Of a DNA stretch of 64,000 nucleotides, positions 1-7,560 are shown in pieces. The position numbers were made by a program, and so were the translations under genes. This DNA is from DASUPK01 sp963774305 (lineage in GTDB: Bacteria > Actinomycetota > Thermoleophilia > Solirubrobacterales > 70-9), in assembly GCA_963774305.1 (NCBI GenBank), contig CAVZEM010000010.1, forward strand, positions 81,948 through 145,947, read 5' to 3'. The notes beneath the pieces were generated by a model that saw only the letters and a program-made list of their open reading frames with translations, was not told the origin of the DNA and did no database searches. Positions within the stretch are counted from its first letter, which is position 1; each line of letters starts with the position of its first letter.

Positions 1-557
1 ACGTGGAGGAGGGAGACGTCGGCCGGCTCCACGGAGAAGACGGCGCGACACGCGGTCGCGAGGGCCTCGCGGGCGGTCTCGGTCCTGGCCGCCCGGCGGA
101 TCCAGGTTGCGAAGCTCTGCTCGTCCAGCCGCTCGGCGTCCTCGGCTTCCCAGGGCGACTCAGCGGAGACCCTCTTGATCAGACGCTTCAGCTTCAGGTC
201 GGCGCGCCCGTAGTCCACCATCACCAGCGGCCCCAGCATCGGGATGGTGCCGCGATAGCGCTTGAGCTTCCCGCGGTCGGTCTCGAAGAGGTTCTTGCCA
301 TCGACGTGGGTCGGGTAGGTGTCGATCCCGAGTTCCTCCGCAAGCGCCAGCACCTCGTGCTGTGTCGGCCCCACCCACTGGCCACCCAGCTCGACGATGT
401 CCTCCGGGTGATCGCCCACGGGCTGACTCAAGTTGCGCCCCCCGACGCGGTCACGGGCCTCGAGCACCTCGACATCGAGGCCGGCACCGGCAAGCTCGCG
501 CGCCGCGGTCAGGCCGGCGAGGCCCGCGCCAACGACAACGACGTCGCAGTCATGCAT
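1..557 (-). CDS. Flavin-dependent amine oxidase, N-terminal part
   Basis: The reading frame begins at ATG 557 and runs off the window after about 185 residues. It opens with a Rossmann FAD-binding motif (VVVGAGLAGLTAAREL), followed by EARDRVGGR and GGQWVGPTQHEV, which are typical of the monoamine/putrescine oxidase family. Family members oxidise amines to aldehydes with release of H2O2 and ammonia. It lies 18 nt downstream of a class III aminotransferase on the same strand, so the two probably share a transcript and may act on related amines. The substrate cannot be deduced, and the catalytic C-terminal part lies outside the window. Confidence 0.88.
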   Translation of the reverse strand, partial: MHDCDVVVVGAGLAGLTAARELAGAGLDVEVLEARDRVGGRNLSQPVGDHPEDIVELGGQWVGPTQHEVLALAEELGIDTYPTHVDGKNLFETDRGKLKRYRGTIPMLGPLVMVDYGRADLKLKRLIKRVSAESPWEAEDAERLDEQSFATWIRRAARTETAREALATACRAVFSVEPADVSLLH

Positions 558-575
558 CGCGCGCAGTATCCCGCC

Positions 576-1925
576 TCACGACGATACGAGGAGCTCGCAC
601 CCCTCGGTGAATACGGCGGTGTGGCGGTCAACGTCCTCGCTCCGGGTCGCGGGGGACATCAGGGCCATGTTGTGGAACGGGGTGATCAGCACTCCCCGGT
701 TCAGCAGGTAGAGATGCAGGAACTCCTCGAGCTCGGGGTCCCCGCCGGCAGCGGCCTCACCGCCACTCGCCGGCGGCTCGGGCAGGAACCCGTACTCGGC
801 CCGCGCTCCCAGCTGCACGACGTTCCAGGGGAGCTGTGTGGAGTCCAGCGTTCCCTGCACACCTTCCGTGAAGCGGGTCGCCAGGTCGATCATCCCCTCG
901 AACGCCGCCGCGGTCAGGACCTCTCCCAGAGTGGCCCGGATCGCCGCCGCGGTCAGGGGATTTCCCGCGAGGGTGCCGCCCACTCCCCCGGTGTCCTCGT
1001 AGTCCGCATCGAGCTGCCCGGTGACGCGCTCGGCGACCTCCTCGCTCATCCCGAACGCTCCAGCCGGGACCCCGCCCGCGATCGCCTTGCCGATCGTGAG
1101 CAGATCCGGTTGCAGCCCGTGAGCGGCGGTGTACCCGCCCGGCCCGGCGCTGAAGGTGTGCGTCTCGTCGATCAGCAGCAGGGTCCCGGCCGCGCGGGTG
1201 AGCTCCCGAAGCGCGTCGTGGAACCCCGGCTCCGGCAGGACGATGCCGATGTTGGTCAGCGCCGGCTCCGTGATCACGCAGGCGATCTCTCCCTCTTTCA
1301 GCGCCTCCTCCAGTGCGCCGGCGTCGTTGAACTCGACCACGGCGCTGGTCTCCCCAGGGTCGACCGGCGGCCCGACGTTTCCCTCCCTCGAGACCGCTCG
1401 CCCGTCCCGCCCGATCACGACGAACGACTCGTCGACCGTGCCGTGGTAGCAGTAGTTGAAGAAGAGAACCCGGCGCCTGCCGGTGATCTGGCGGGCCAGC
1501 CGGATGGCGAACCGGTTGGCGTCCGTCGCCGAGAGCGTGAGCTGCCACTTCGGCAGGCCAAAGCGCCTGGTCAGCTCATCGGCGACCCAGATGGAGTCCT
1601 CGGTCGGCAGCATCGTCGTCGCGCCCCGGCGGTAGCGCTCGGCGACGGCCGTCGCGGTGGCCTCGGGTCCATGCCCGGCCATCGCGCCGGTGTCGCCGAG
1701 GCAGAAATCGACGTAGCCGATGCCGTCGACGTCGGTGAGCAGAGCGCCGCTCGCCTCAGTGGCGAAGATGGGATGGCCCCCCGGCCAGCGCGCCATCCAG
1801 CTCATCGGCACTCCCGCGAGGAGGCCCCGGCCAGCTTCGTCGAACAGCTCACGCGACCGCGGGTGCTCGCGCGCGAAGCGCTCGCGCTCGTCGACGATCA
1901 GCGAGCTGAGACGGTTGCGATCCAT
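576..1925 (-). CDS. Class III (HemL-like) PLP aminotransferase
   Basis: About 449 residues of the fold-type I, class III aminotransferase family, closest in layout to glutamate-1-semialdehyde aminomutase-like enzymes. Visible motifs are CYHGTVDES, the cofactor aspartate in LLIDETHTF and the probable PLP lysine in DLLTIGKAIAGGVPAGAFG. The usual DEVMTGFR segment is replaced by DETHTF, so it is unlikely to be the housekeeping HemL. ATG 1925 is preferred because it overlaps the TGA of the upstream membrane-protein gene by one base (TGATG), a translational-coupling arrangement. The amine oxidase follows. The pairing suggests amine or amino-acid catabolism, but the substrate is unknown. Confidence 0.85.
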   Translation of the reverse strand: MDRNRLSSLIVDERERFAREHPRSRELFDEAGRGLLAGVPMSWMARWPGGHPIFATEASGALLTDVDGIGYVDFCLGDTGAMAGHGPEATATAVAERYRRGATTMLPTEDSIWVADELTRRFGLPKWQLTLSATDANRFAIRLARQITGRRRVLFFNYCYHGTVDESFVVIGRDGRAVSREGNVGPPVDPGETSAVVEFNDAGALEEALKEGEIACVITEPALTNIGIVLPEPGFHDALRELTRAAGTLLLIDETHTFSAGPGGYTAAHGLQPDLLTIGKAIAGGVPAGAFGMSEEVAERVTGQLDADYEDTGGVGGTLAGNPLTAAAIRATLGEVLTAAAFEGMIDLATRFTEGVQGTLDSTQLPWNVVQLGARAEYGFLPEPPASGGEAAAGGDPELEEFLHLYLLNRGVLITPFHNMALMSPATRSEDVDRHTAVFTEGCELLVSS

Positions 1926-2308
1926 CAACTGGCCAGCTGGACTGCCTCCCAGACTATGCCCAGGGTGACCAGGAAGATCGCCGCCTGCAGCAGGTGTGCC
2001 CGCGAGAAGCGGAGGTGGAGACCGGCGAGGACGAGCACCGCCGCCACCAGGGTCAGCTTCACGTGCAGAGTGCCGTCGCTCCACAGGTGGAGATGGCTCG
2101 CCATGGCCGCACCCGTGGCGATCAGCACGCCGAGCGCGACCAGCGATCCCCAGCCGAAGCGTCGGGCCACGGCCCGAAGCCGCTCACGGTCCTGATCGCC
2201 GCGCAGCGCCGGGATCACGGCGAAGGCGAGCAGCAGCTGGCCGCCGAGGAAGAAGGCCATCGCAACCAGGTGGAGGAACAGCACGGCCTGCCAGAGGGTC
2301 GTGTTCAC
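1925..2308 (-). CDS. Four-helix integral membrane protein (CopD/DUF2269-like)
   Basis: A 127-residue, strongly hydrophobic protein with four predicted membrane segments (about 8-28, 50-68, 82-98 and 104-124) and an early FLHLVAMAFFLGGQ segment resembling small CopD/DUF2269-type membrane proteins. The GTG start overlaps the PhzF stop (GTGA), and its own TGA overlaps the next ATG, so it lies inside a tightly coupled operon. No catalytic motif is visible. Assignment to a named family is tentative. Confidence 0.7.
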   Translation of the reverse strand: MNTTLWQAVLFLHLVAMAFFLGGQLLLAFAVIPALRGDQDRERLRAVARRFGWGSLVALGVLIATGAAMASHLHLWSDGTLHVKLTLVAAVLVLAGLHLRFSRAHLLQAAIFLVTLGIVWEAVQLAS

Positions 2309-3159
2309 GGCAGGCTGACCTCCCCGTCGATCACGGGGACGACTCCGCCCGAGACCCGCGGGCGGCCGTCCGCCATCTCGACCTCGAGCACGCTCGGCCT
2401 GCCCATCTCCTCCCCCTGGCGGATCACCAGGCGCTCGGTTCCGAGGCGCTCGTGCAGGTAGGCGCCGAGGGGGCCGGCCGCCGAGCCGGTCGCCGGGTCC
2501 TCGCCCATCTCGGCGGTCCGCGTGAATGAGCGGGCCCGGACGGTCTCGCCGTCCGGCTCGATCCAGGCGAGGTAGATGACGATCGAGCCGTGGGGCTCCG
2601 CGAGCTCGAAGATGGTCGAGTAGTCGGGCAGGGCACGGGAGAGGACCTCGTGCCCGGCCACCGGAGCCATCACGTGCGGCATGCCGGTGGAGACGATCTG
2701 CGGCGGCAGCTCCGGATGGGCGTCCTCGGCTCGCAGGCCGACCGCGCTCATCACCGCGTCGGGGTCCAGCTCGGGCCCGAACTCCGCCTCGTTCTGCAGC
2801 ATCGACGCCCTCCAGCTGCCGTTCTGCCTGCGCACCTCGATCGGCTGCAGCCCGGCCCCGGTCTCCTGGACGAAGCTGGCCTCATCGAGGCCGCGCCAGC
2901 GCGCGACCGCCACTGCCGTGCCGAGCGACGGGTGCCCGGCGAAGGGAAGCTCCTCGTGCGGGTCCCAGATCCGGTTGCGGTAATCGGCGCCCTCGGTGCC
3001 GGTCGACTGCACGAAGGTCGTCTCGGAGAGCCGCGTCTCCTGCGCCAGGGCGAGCATGGTCTCGTCGCTCACCCCGTCCGCGTCGTCGACGACCGCCAGG
3101 CCGTTGCCGGCCAGCGGCCGCTCCGCGAAGACGTCAAGCCAGGCGATCCGGTGGTTCAT
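2305..3159 (-). CDS. PhzF-family isomerase/epimerase
   Basis: About 284 residues with the PhzF diaminopimelate-epimerase-like fold. The probable catalytic glutamate lies in ETRLSETTFV, followed by PFAGHPSLGTA and the C-terminal GEDPATGSAAGPLGAYL motif, all family signatures. PhzF enzymes catalyse isomerisation or hydrogen shifts on small metabolites; true PhzF acts in phenazine synthesis, but no phenazine genes are present here. ATG 3159 is chosen because a second ATG eight bases upstream is out of frame. First gene of the four-gene minus-strand operon reaching the left edge of the window. Confidence 0.88.
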   Translation of the reverse strand: MNHRIAWLDVFAERPLAGNGLAVVDDADGVSDETMLALAQETRLSETTFVQSTGTEGADYRNRIWDPHEELPFAGHPSLGTAVAVARWRGLDEASFVQETGAGLQPIEVRRQNGSWRASMLQNEAEFGPELDPDAVMSAVGLRAEDAHPELPPQIVSTGMPHVMAPVAGHEVLSRALPDYSTIFELAEPHGSIVIYLAWIEPDGETVRARSFTRTAEMGEDPATGSAAGPLGAYLHERLGTERLVIRQGEEMGRPSVLEVEMADGRPRVSGGVVPVIDGEVSLP

Positions 3160-3242
3160 GCCCACATGATCGCGATCCTGCGACGCGGTCCGAGGCCCGG
3201 CGTACGGTTTTCCGCGGCAGCAACACGACAAGGGAGAGAGAC

Positions 3243-3866
3243 ATGGATGAGAGCTATCCCCTGACCTATTCGGTGGACTACCCGGACCGGGAGCTCAACC
3301 GGCTCACAACCTTCTTCCGGTTCTTCACGGTCATCCCGATCGCGATCGTGCTGGAGACGGTGTCCGGAGGGACCTATTCGTACAGCCTGAACAACACGAC
3401 CACGACCCTCGCGGCCGCCGGTGGGTTTCTGTTCGCGGCGCCGCTGTTGATGATCCTGTTCCGTAAGAAGTACCCACGCTGGTGGTTTGACTGGAACCGC
3501 GAGCTGCTGCGCTTCGCGAACCGGGTCGGGCTCTATTTCGCGTTGCTCAGGGACGAGTACCCGTCGACTGACGAGCAGCAGGCGCTGCGCCTGGAGATCG
3601 AGTACCCGAACGCCGAGACCGACCTGGCGCGCGGCATGCCGCTCGTCAAGTGGTTGCTGGCGATCCCGCACTACGTCGTCCTGTTCTTCCTCTACATCGC
3701 CGCGTTCTTCGTGGTGATCTTCGCCTGGTTCGCGATTCTGTTCACCGGTCGCTATCCACAGTCGCTGTTCGACTTCGTCGTCGGGGTGGCGCGCTGGCAC
3801 AACCGCGTGCTCGCCTACGCGTTCCTGCTCGTCACGGACAAGTACCCGCCCTTCTCGCTCGAGTAG
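3243..3866 (+). CDS. DUF4389 membrane protein
   Basis: 207 residues with three clear membrane segments (about 26-42, 55-73 and 138-172) separated by loops rich in W, Y and acidic residues (RWWFDWNRELLRFANRV, ARWHNRVLAYAFLLVTD). Repeated aromatic motifs of this type are characteristic of DUF4389, whose function is unknown. A purine-rich ribosome binding site (GGGAGAGAG) precedes ATG 3243. Divergent from the PhzF operon. Confidence 0.82.
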   Translation: MDESYPLTYSVDYPDRELNRLTTFFRFFTVIPIAIVLETVSGGTYSYSLNNTTTTLAAAGGFLFAAPLLMILFRKKYPRWWFDWNRELLRFANRVGLYFALLRDEYPSTDEQQALRLEIEYPNAETDLARGMPLVKWLLAIPHYVVLFFLYIAAFFVVIFAWFAILFTGRYPQSLFDFVVGVARWHNRVLAYAFLLVTDKYPPFSLE

Positions 3867-3976
3867 TACGAGTCGGATTGCGGGGTAACCCCTGAATGGC
3901 GCCTTGGAGCGCCGGGCCCGTCCCGGTTCGGGTCCGGCGTTCGGGGGCGCCGCCACCCCCGTCGTGCGAGTAGACC

Positions 3977-4624
3977 CTAGGAGACGTAACGCTCGGGGTC
4001 CGTGGCGAAGGCGTGGATGCACTCGAGCGAGCAGAAGTGATACTCGACGCCACCGTGCCGGAGGACGCCGACGCTGCTGCTCGGCTCGACGGCCATCCGG
4101 CAGACCGGATCGATCGGCAGCTCTGGCCTCGGTGAATCCTGTTCTCCGCGAGCCCGGAAGAGGACAACCGGGTCGCCGAGGTTCCTGACACGCTGGGGGC
4201 CGAGCCGGACGACGCTCAGCTCCGGGAGTTCGCCGGCCTCCTTCCTTGTGGCCTCGGTGAGCAGGACCTGGCCACCTCCGGCGAGGCCGGCAACCCTGGC
4301 CGCGAGGTTCACCGTCGTCCCGAAGTAGTCCCCGTCCCGCTCCGTCGCCGGGCCCGTGTCCATGCCGACGCGAATGCTCGGAAAGCGATCGCGACGGCCG
4401 ATCTGCTCCACGATCCGGATTCCAAGCCGGACAGCATCATCCGCGCGAGCGCAGCGGATCATCACCGCGTCGCCGATCGTCTTGACCTCCTCGGCCCGGT
4501 GCGAGGGGAGCAGCTCCCTGACCGCGCCCACGAACTCGGCAGCCAGGTCGGCGGCCTCGTCATCGCCGTGGATCTCGGTCAGCGCTGTGAAGCCGGAGAG
4601 GTCCGCGAAGAGGAAGGTGCTCAA
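3977..4624 (-). CDS. Class III nucleotide cyclase domain fused to a YHS domain
   Basis: 215 residues. Residues 1-155 are a class III adenylate/guanylate cyclase catalytic domain retaining the metal aspartates D8 (FADLSGFT) and D52 (KTIGDAVM), K48, and N106/R110 in TTVNLAARVAG, so it looks catalytically competent. Residues 171-214 are a YHS domain with C175, C198 and C202 (DPVCRM ... FCSLEC), a fold often linked to heavy-metal or copper handling. The start appears to be TTG, nine bases after the SHOCT gene stop. A second YHS domain ends the permease at 5609-6877. Inference: a cytosolic metal-responsive cyclase acting with the copper-type module. Confidence 0.85.
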   Translation of the reverse strand: MSTFLFADLSGFTALTEIHGDDEAADLAAEFVGAVRELLPSHRAEEVKTIGDAVMIRCARADDAVRLGIRIVEQIGRRDRFPSIRVGMDTGPATERDGDYFGTTVNLAARVAGLAGGGQVLLTEATRKEAGELPELSVVRLGPQRVRNLGDPVVLFRARGEQDSPRPELPIDPVCRMAVEPSSSVGVLRHGGVEYHFCSLECIHAFATDPERYVS

Positions 4625-4633
4625 TTCCGACGT

Positions 4634-4900
4634 TCAGCCGCTGAGGATCTTGCGGCGCTGCTCGTATTCCTTGACCGTGATCGTTCCCTCCGCGAGTCGG
4701 CGGTCGAGGATCGCCAGCGGGTCGTCGGGCCTGTCGGCGTGCCGGCGCGGGCCGCCGACCTCACGAACCAGCCAGATGACCCCGAGGATCACCAAGCCCC
4801 AGAAGACAACCATCCCGAGCATCATCACAATCCACCATCCCGTTCCGATGTCGTTGTCGTGCATTCCCCAGGTGTCCGCGATCAGCAGAGCCAGGTTCAT
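4634..4900 (-). CDS. Small membrane protein with C-terminal SHOCT domain
   Basis: 88 residues: one transmembrane helix (about 22-46, GWWIVMMLGMVVFWGLVILG) followed by a cytoplasmic SHOCT domain (DPLAILDRRLAEGTITVKEYEQRRKIL), a short oligomerisation module. A -10-like TAATTT ends six bases before ATG 4900, suggesting a leaderless mRNA that would also carry the cyclase-YHS gene downstream. Function unknown. Confidence 0.83.
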   Translation of the reverse strand: MNLALLIADTWGMHDNDIGTGWWIVMMLGMVVFWGLVILGVIWLVREVGGPRRHADRPDDPLAILDRRLAEGTITVKEYEQRRKILSG

Positions 4901-4956
4901 GGAGAGAAATTAGGTCGATCGGGCGCGGGTGGCATCGGTGCTGGGCACGGATTGGT

Positions 4957-5604
4957 TCAGCGACCGGCGCGGTAGAGCGCCAGCGTCCCGAAGACCGTCC
5001 TGAGTCGGTCCGTCTGCTCCGCTCGCTCGAGGCCAGCGTCCTCGAAGATCCGTGGCAGCTCGCCGTGGACGTTCTCGGCGGTGTTCTCGAAGCCGTCGAG
5101 CAGCCGAATGCCGAGGAAGGCGACGGCCATCGCGGGATCGGAAGGCGGCCCCCAGTCGGCGACGTGCAGCTCGCCCCCCTTCCGCAGGACGCGGGCGATC
5201 TCTCGCGCCGTCCGGCGCTTCGGCTCCGGGTCGAGGTGGTGGAAGAAGAGGGTCGAGAGGACGCGGTCGAAGCTGCCGTCCTCGAAGGGGAGCTCGGTGG
5301 ACATGCCCTCGGTCAGACTCACCTCGACCCCGGCGCCTTTTGCCTTCGCCTCGGCTTGGCTCAGCATCTCGGGATCGGCGTCGAGCCCGACGACCTCGGC
5401 GCCGGGCTCGCGCCGCTTCACCTGGATCGCGAGCGTGCCGGTGCCGCAACCCAGGTCGAGAACACGCTGACCGGGCTCGACGGCCGCCTGCTCGATCAGC
5501 ATCGCCTTGAAGCGACCTTCCCTCGTGGTCGCCCGGACCACCGGGTCGTAGATCCGGGTCAGGGCCGGAAAGCGGAGGGCGGGCAGGTAGCCGTCGGAAG
5601 TCAC
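4957..5604 (-). CDS. Class I SAM-dependent methyltransferase
   Basis: About 215 residues. The SAM-binding glycine motif VLDLGCGTGTLAIQ is followed by VVGLDADPEML and LSTLFFHHLDPEP, typical of UbiE/Methyltransf_11-type enzymes. The frame is open further upstream, but GTG 5604 is preferred because it lies four bases after the stop of the permease-YHS gene and gives a normal-length protein starting just before the conserved region. Substrate unknown; co-transcribed with the metal permease. Confidence 0.85.
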   Translation of the reverse strand: MTSDGYLPALRFPALTRIYDPVVRATTREGRFKAMLIEQAAVEPGQRVLDLGCGTGTLAIQVKRREPGAEVVGLDADPEMLSQAEAKAKGAGVEVSLTEGMSTELPFEDGSFDRVLSTLFFHHLDPEPKRRTAREIARVLRKGGELHVADWGPPSDPAMAVAFLGIRLLDGFENTAENVHGELPRIFEDAGLERAEQTDRLRTVFGTLALYRAGR

Positions 5605-5608
5605 GAGC

Positions 5609-6877
5609 TCAGTGGGCGTGCACGTGTTGAGGGTCGTGCCCGAGGCCCCGGGCGTGGACGTAGCGCTCGGGATCGGCCTCGAACGCATGCCAGCAGTCGT
5701 CCGAGCAGAAGTAGAAGGTCTCGCCGGCGACCTCCTTGCGGACGGCCCGGGAGCGGTCGACCTTCATCCCGCAGACCGGATCGGTCGAACCGCGGCGCGC
5801 GGTCAGATAGAAGAGCGCTCCGAAGATCAGCAGGCCGAGGATGTTGAGGACGAGCTTGTAGTCGAGCTCGACCGAGCCGAAGATGTCTGCCCGCGACGGT
5901 CGGGTGTCCGGAATCAGGCCGACCGCGCCGAAGACCACGTCGACCAGGAGCGCGGCGATCACGATGACGACGAACATGAGCGCCGTGATGCGGAGCGCGA
6001 ACTCCCGGCCGTAGTACTTGATGTAGGCGGCGATGATCGGCAGCACGATCAGGTCGGCGAAGATGAACGCGATCACGCCGGCGAAGCCGATCCCGCCGGA
6101 CCAGAGGACCGCCGCCAACGGCGCGTTGCCGACCGAGCAGACGAAGCTGAGCACGGCGATGATCGGGCCGACGATCACGTTCTCGAGCGTCTTGATCGCC
6201 GACGGCGCGTCCTCGATGAAGAGGAAGTTGAAGAAGTCGTCGCCGAGCAGCCCGATGAAGCCGGCGAGCAGGAAGCCGATGGTGATCTCCTTCCAGAGCA
6301 TCTTCCAGTCCCCGCGGAAGTTGTGAGCGACGTCGGACCAGGCTCGTACCGAGGTGAATCGCTCCCGCCAGCTCATCCGCTCGCCGACCGCGTGGTGGAT
6401 GTGATCGACCTGCGCGTGGCGGGCGTGCTCCCGGGCCCTCTCCTCGAGCTTCGGTGAGACGAAGCGCCTCAGCAGAATCGCCATCAGCGCGACCAGCACG
6501 ATCCCGCCGACGAACTCGGCGAGGGTGAACTGCCAGCCGATCAGGATCCAGATCACCAGGCCCAGTTCCCAGACCAGGTTGGTCGAGGCGAACTGGAAGG
6601 CGAGCGCGGTGGCCGCCGAGGCGCCCTTCTGGAAGAGCGACTTCGCGATCGCGATCGCCGCGTAGGAGCAGGAGGAGGAGGCCGCGCCCAGACCGGTGGC
6701 CTTGGCCAGCGGCCCGAAGCCGCTGCCGGAGAGCGCCGACTCGACCCGCTCGCGCGGCACCCACGCCTGGACGATCGCTGAGATGGCGAAGCCGAGGACC
6801 AGGGCCCACCAGACCTCGTACGCCATCAGGAAGGACTGCTTGAAGCCCTCGCCGATCGTGGAGATCACGTCCGCCAT
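5609..6877 (-). CDS. Permease (DUF318/ArsP-type) with C-terminal YHS domain, probable metal exporter
   Basis: 422 residues. Eight or more hydrophobic segments form the PF03773-type permease; the first half carries the motif GAASSSCSYAAIAIAKSLF and the second the internal-repeat equivalent SFVCSVGNAPLAAVLWSGG, both with cysteines in membrane helices. Residues about 365-410 are a YHS domain (DPVCGM ... FYFCSDDCWHAF), and the protein ends in a histidine-rich tail. Related permeases export copper/zinc (SO_0444 type) or arsenicals (ArsP). Divergence from csoR with a shared palindrome over both promoters favours copper or another soft metal. A -10-like TATAGT lies eight bases before ATG 6877. Confidence 0.85.
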   Translation of the reverse strand: MADVISTIGEGFKQSFLMAYEVWWALVLGFAISAIVQAWVPRERVESALSGSGFGPLAKATGLGAASSSCSYAAIAIAKSLFQKGASAATALAFQFASTNLVWELGLVIWILIGWQFTLAEFVGGIVLVALMAILLRRFVSPKLEERAREHARHAQVDHIHHAVGERMSWRERFTSVRAWSDVAHNFRGDWKMLWKEITIGFLLAGFIGLLGDDFFNFLFIEDAPSAIKTLENVIVGPIIAVLSFVCSVGNAPLAAVLWSGGIGFAGVIAFIFADLIVLPIIAAYIKYYGREFALRITALMFVVIVIAALLVDVVFGAVGLIPDTRPSRADIFGSVELDYKLVLNILGLLIFGALFYLTARRGSTDPVCGMKVDRSRAVRKEVAGETFYFCSDDCWHAFEADPERYVHARGLGHDPQHVHAH

Positions 6878-6885
6878 GGTTGACG

Positions 6886-6908
6886 ACTATACCCCATGGG
6901 GGTATGCT
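6886..6908. promoter_or_regulatory. CsoR-type operator overlapping two divergent leaderless promoters
   Basis: A perfect 17-bp palindrome ATACCCCATGGGGGTAT spans 6889-6905. It overlaps the csoR -10 (TATGCT 6903-6908, six bases before ATG 6915) and, on the other strand, the permease -10 (TATAGT 6891-6886, eight bases before ATG 6877). G/C tracts flanked by TA are the known style of CsoR-family operators, so one bound repressor should shut both promoters. Confidence 0.85.
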
Positions 6909-6914
6909 GCAGAC

Positions 6915-7199
6915 ATGGCCGATACGAAGACACCCGGATACACGGCATCGAAGGAGGACATCCTGAAGAGGCTGGCCCGCGCCGAGGGCCAGGTCCGAGG
7001 GGTGACCCGGATGGTCGAGGAGGACCGCTACTGCATCGACGTCCTCACCCAGATCGAAGCCGCCCAGGCCGCCCTCAACAAGATCGCGCTGGGACTCGTC
7101 GACGACCACGTCCGCCACTGCATGCGGGGCGGCAAGGGAGCGACCGAGGAGCAGGTGCAGGAGCTGATGGGCGCGGTCGGCAGGCTGGTCGCCAGCTGA
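6915..7199 (+). CDS. csoR: CsoR-family metal-sensing transcriptional repressor
   Basis: 94-residue all-helical repressor. The copper-ligand triad is intact, with C40, H65 and C69 matching the Cys-x24-His-x3-Cys spacing of CsoR (DRYC ... DDHVRHC). The N-terminal TASKEDILKRLARAEGQVRGV is typical of the family. ATG 6915 lies six bases after a TATGCT box and immediately downstream of the palindromic operator, so the gene is probably leaderless and autoregulated. It likely derepresses the divergent permease-YHS operon when it binds Cu(I); a different soft metal is possible. Confidence 0.92.
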   Translation: MADTKTPGYTASKEDILKRLARAEGQVRGVTRMVEEDRYCIDVLTQIEAAQAALNKIALGLVDDHVRHCMRGGKGATEEQVQELMGAVGRLVAS

Positions 7200-7240
7200 C
7201 GCCGGCGTTCACACGGCGGCGTTCAGGTAGAACACCGGGG

Positions 7241-7432
7241 ATGCAACGGGCGAAGATCCGGCGCTACGTCCTGGTGATCGTCGTCGTCCTGGCAGCGGCC
7301 TCGATGTTCCCCTCCTTCGGCGGCTCCGGCCACCAGGACATCCCCAAGCCGCACAAGCGGGTGGCCGTGGCCGCGAGCCCACATCAAGACGTCCGCGCGA
7401 GCTTTGTCCTGCGCCCGGCGAGCCGTCCGTAG
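7241..7432 (+). CDS. Possible small single-pass membrane or secreted protein
   Basis: A 63-residue frame starting MQRAKIRRYVLVIVVVLAAA, i.e. a basic N-terminus followed by a hydrophobic stretch that would act as a signal anchor, then a short Gly/Pro/His-containing tail. It has codon-like GC distribution and is in the same direction as csoR, 41 bases downstream. No family is recognised and no strong ribosome binding site is seen, so the call is tentative. Confidence 0.4.
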   Translation: MQRAKIRRYVLVIVVVLAAASMFPSFGGSGHQDIPKPHKRVAVAASPHQDVRASFVLRPASRP

Positions 7433-7560
7433 TCGCCCGTAATTCTGCTCCGGGTGAACTCACCAGCCAGGCGTGGGGCGTCCCGGCTCACTCGTGCCTG
7501 GCGGTGGATCAATTGTCCAGTCCGGCGAACCTCGCCGCGCCTGCTGTCGATACATAGACC

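Noticed and set aside
3..2195. Very long open frame on the plus strand at the left edge
   Set aside because: It is antisense to a clear aminotransferase/oxidase/PhzF operon; its composition is the usual shadow of GC-rich third positions and has no family motif.
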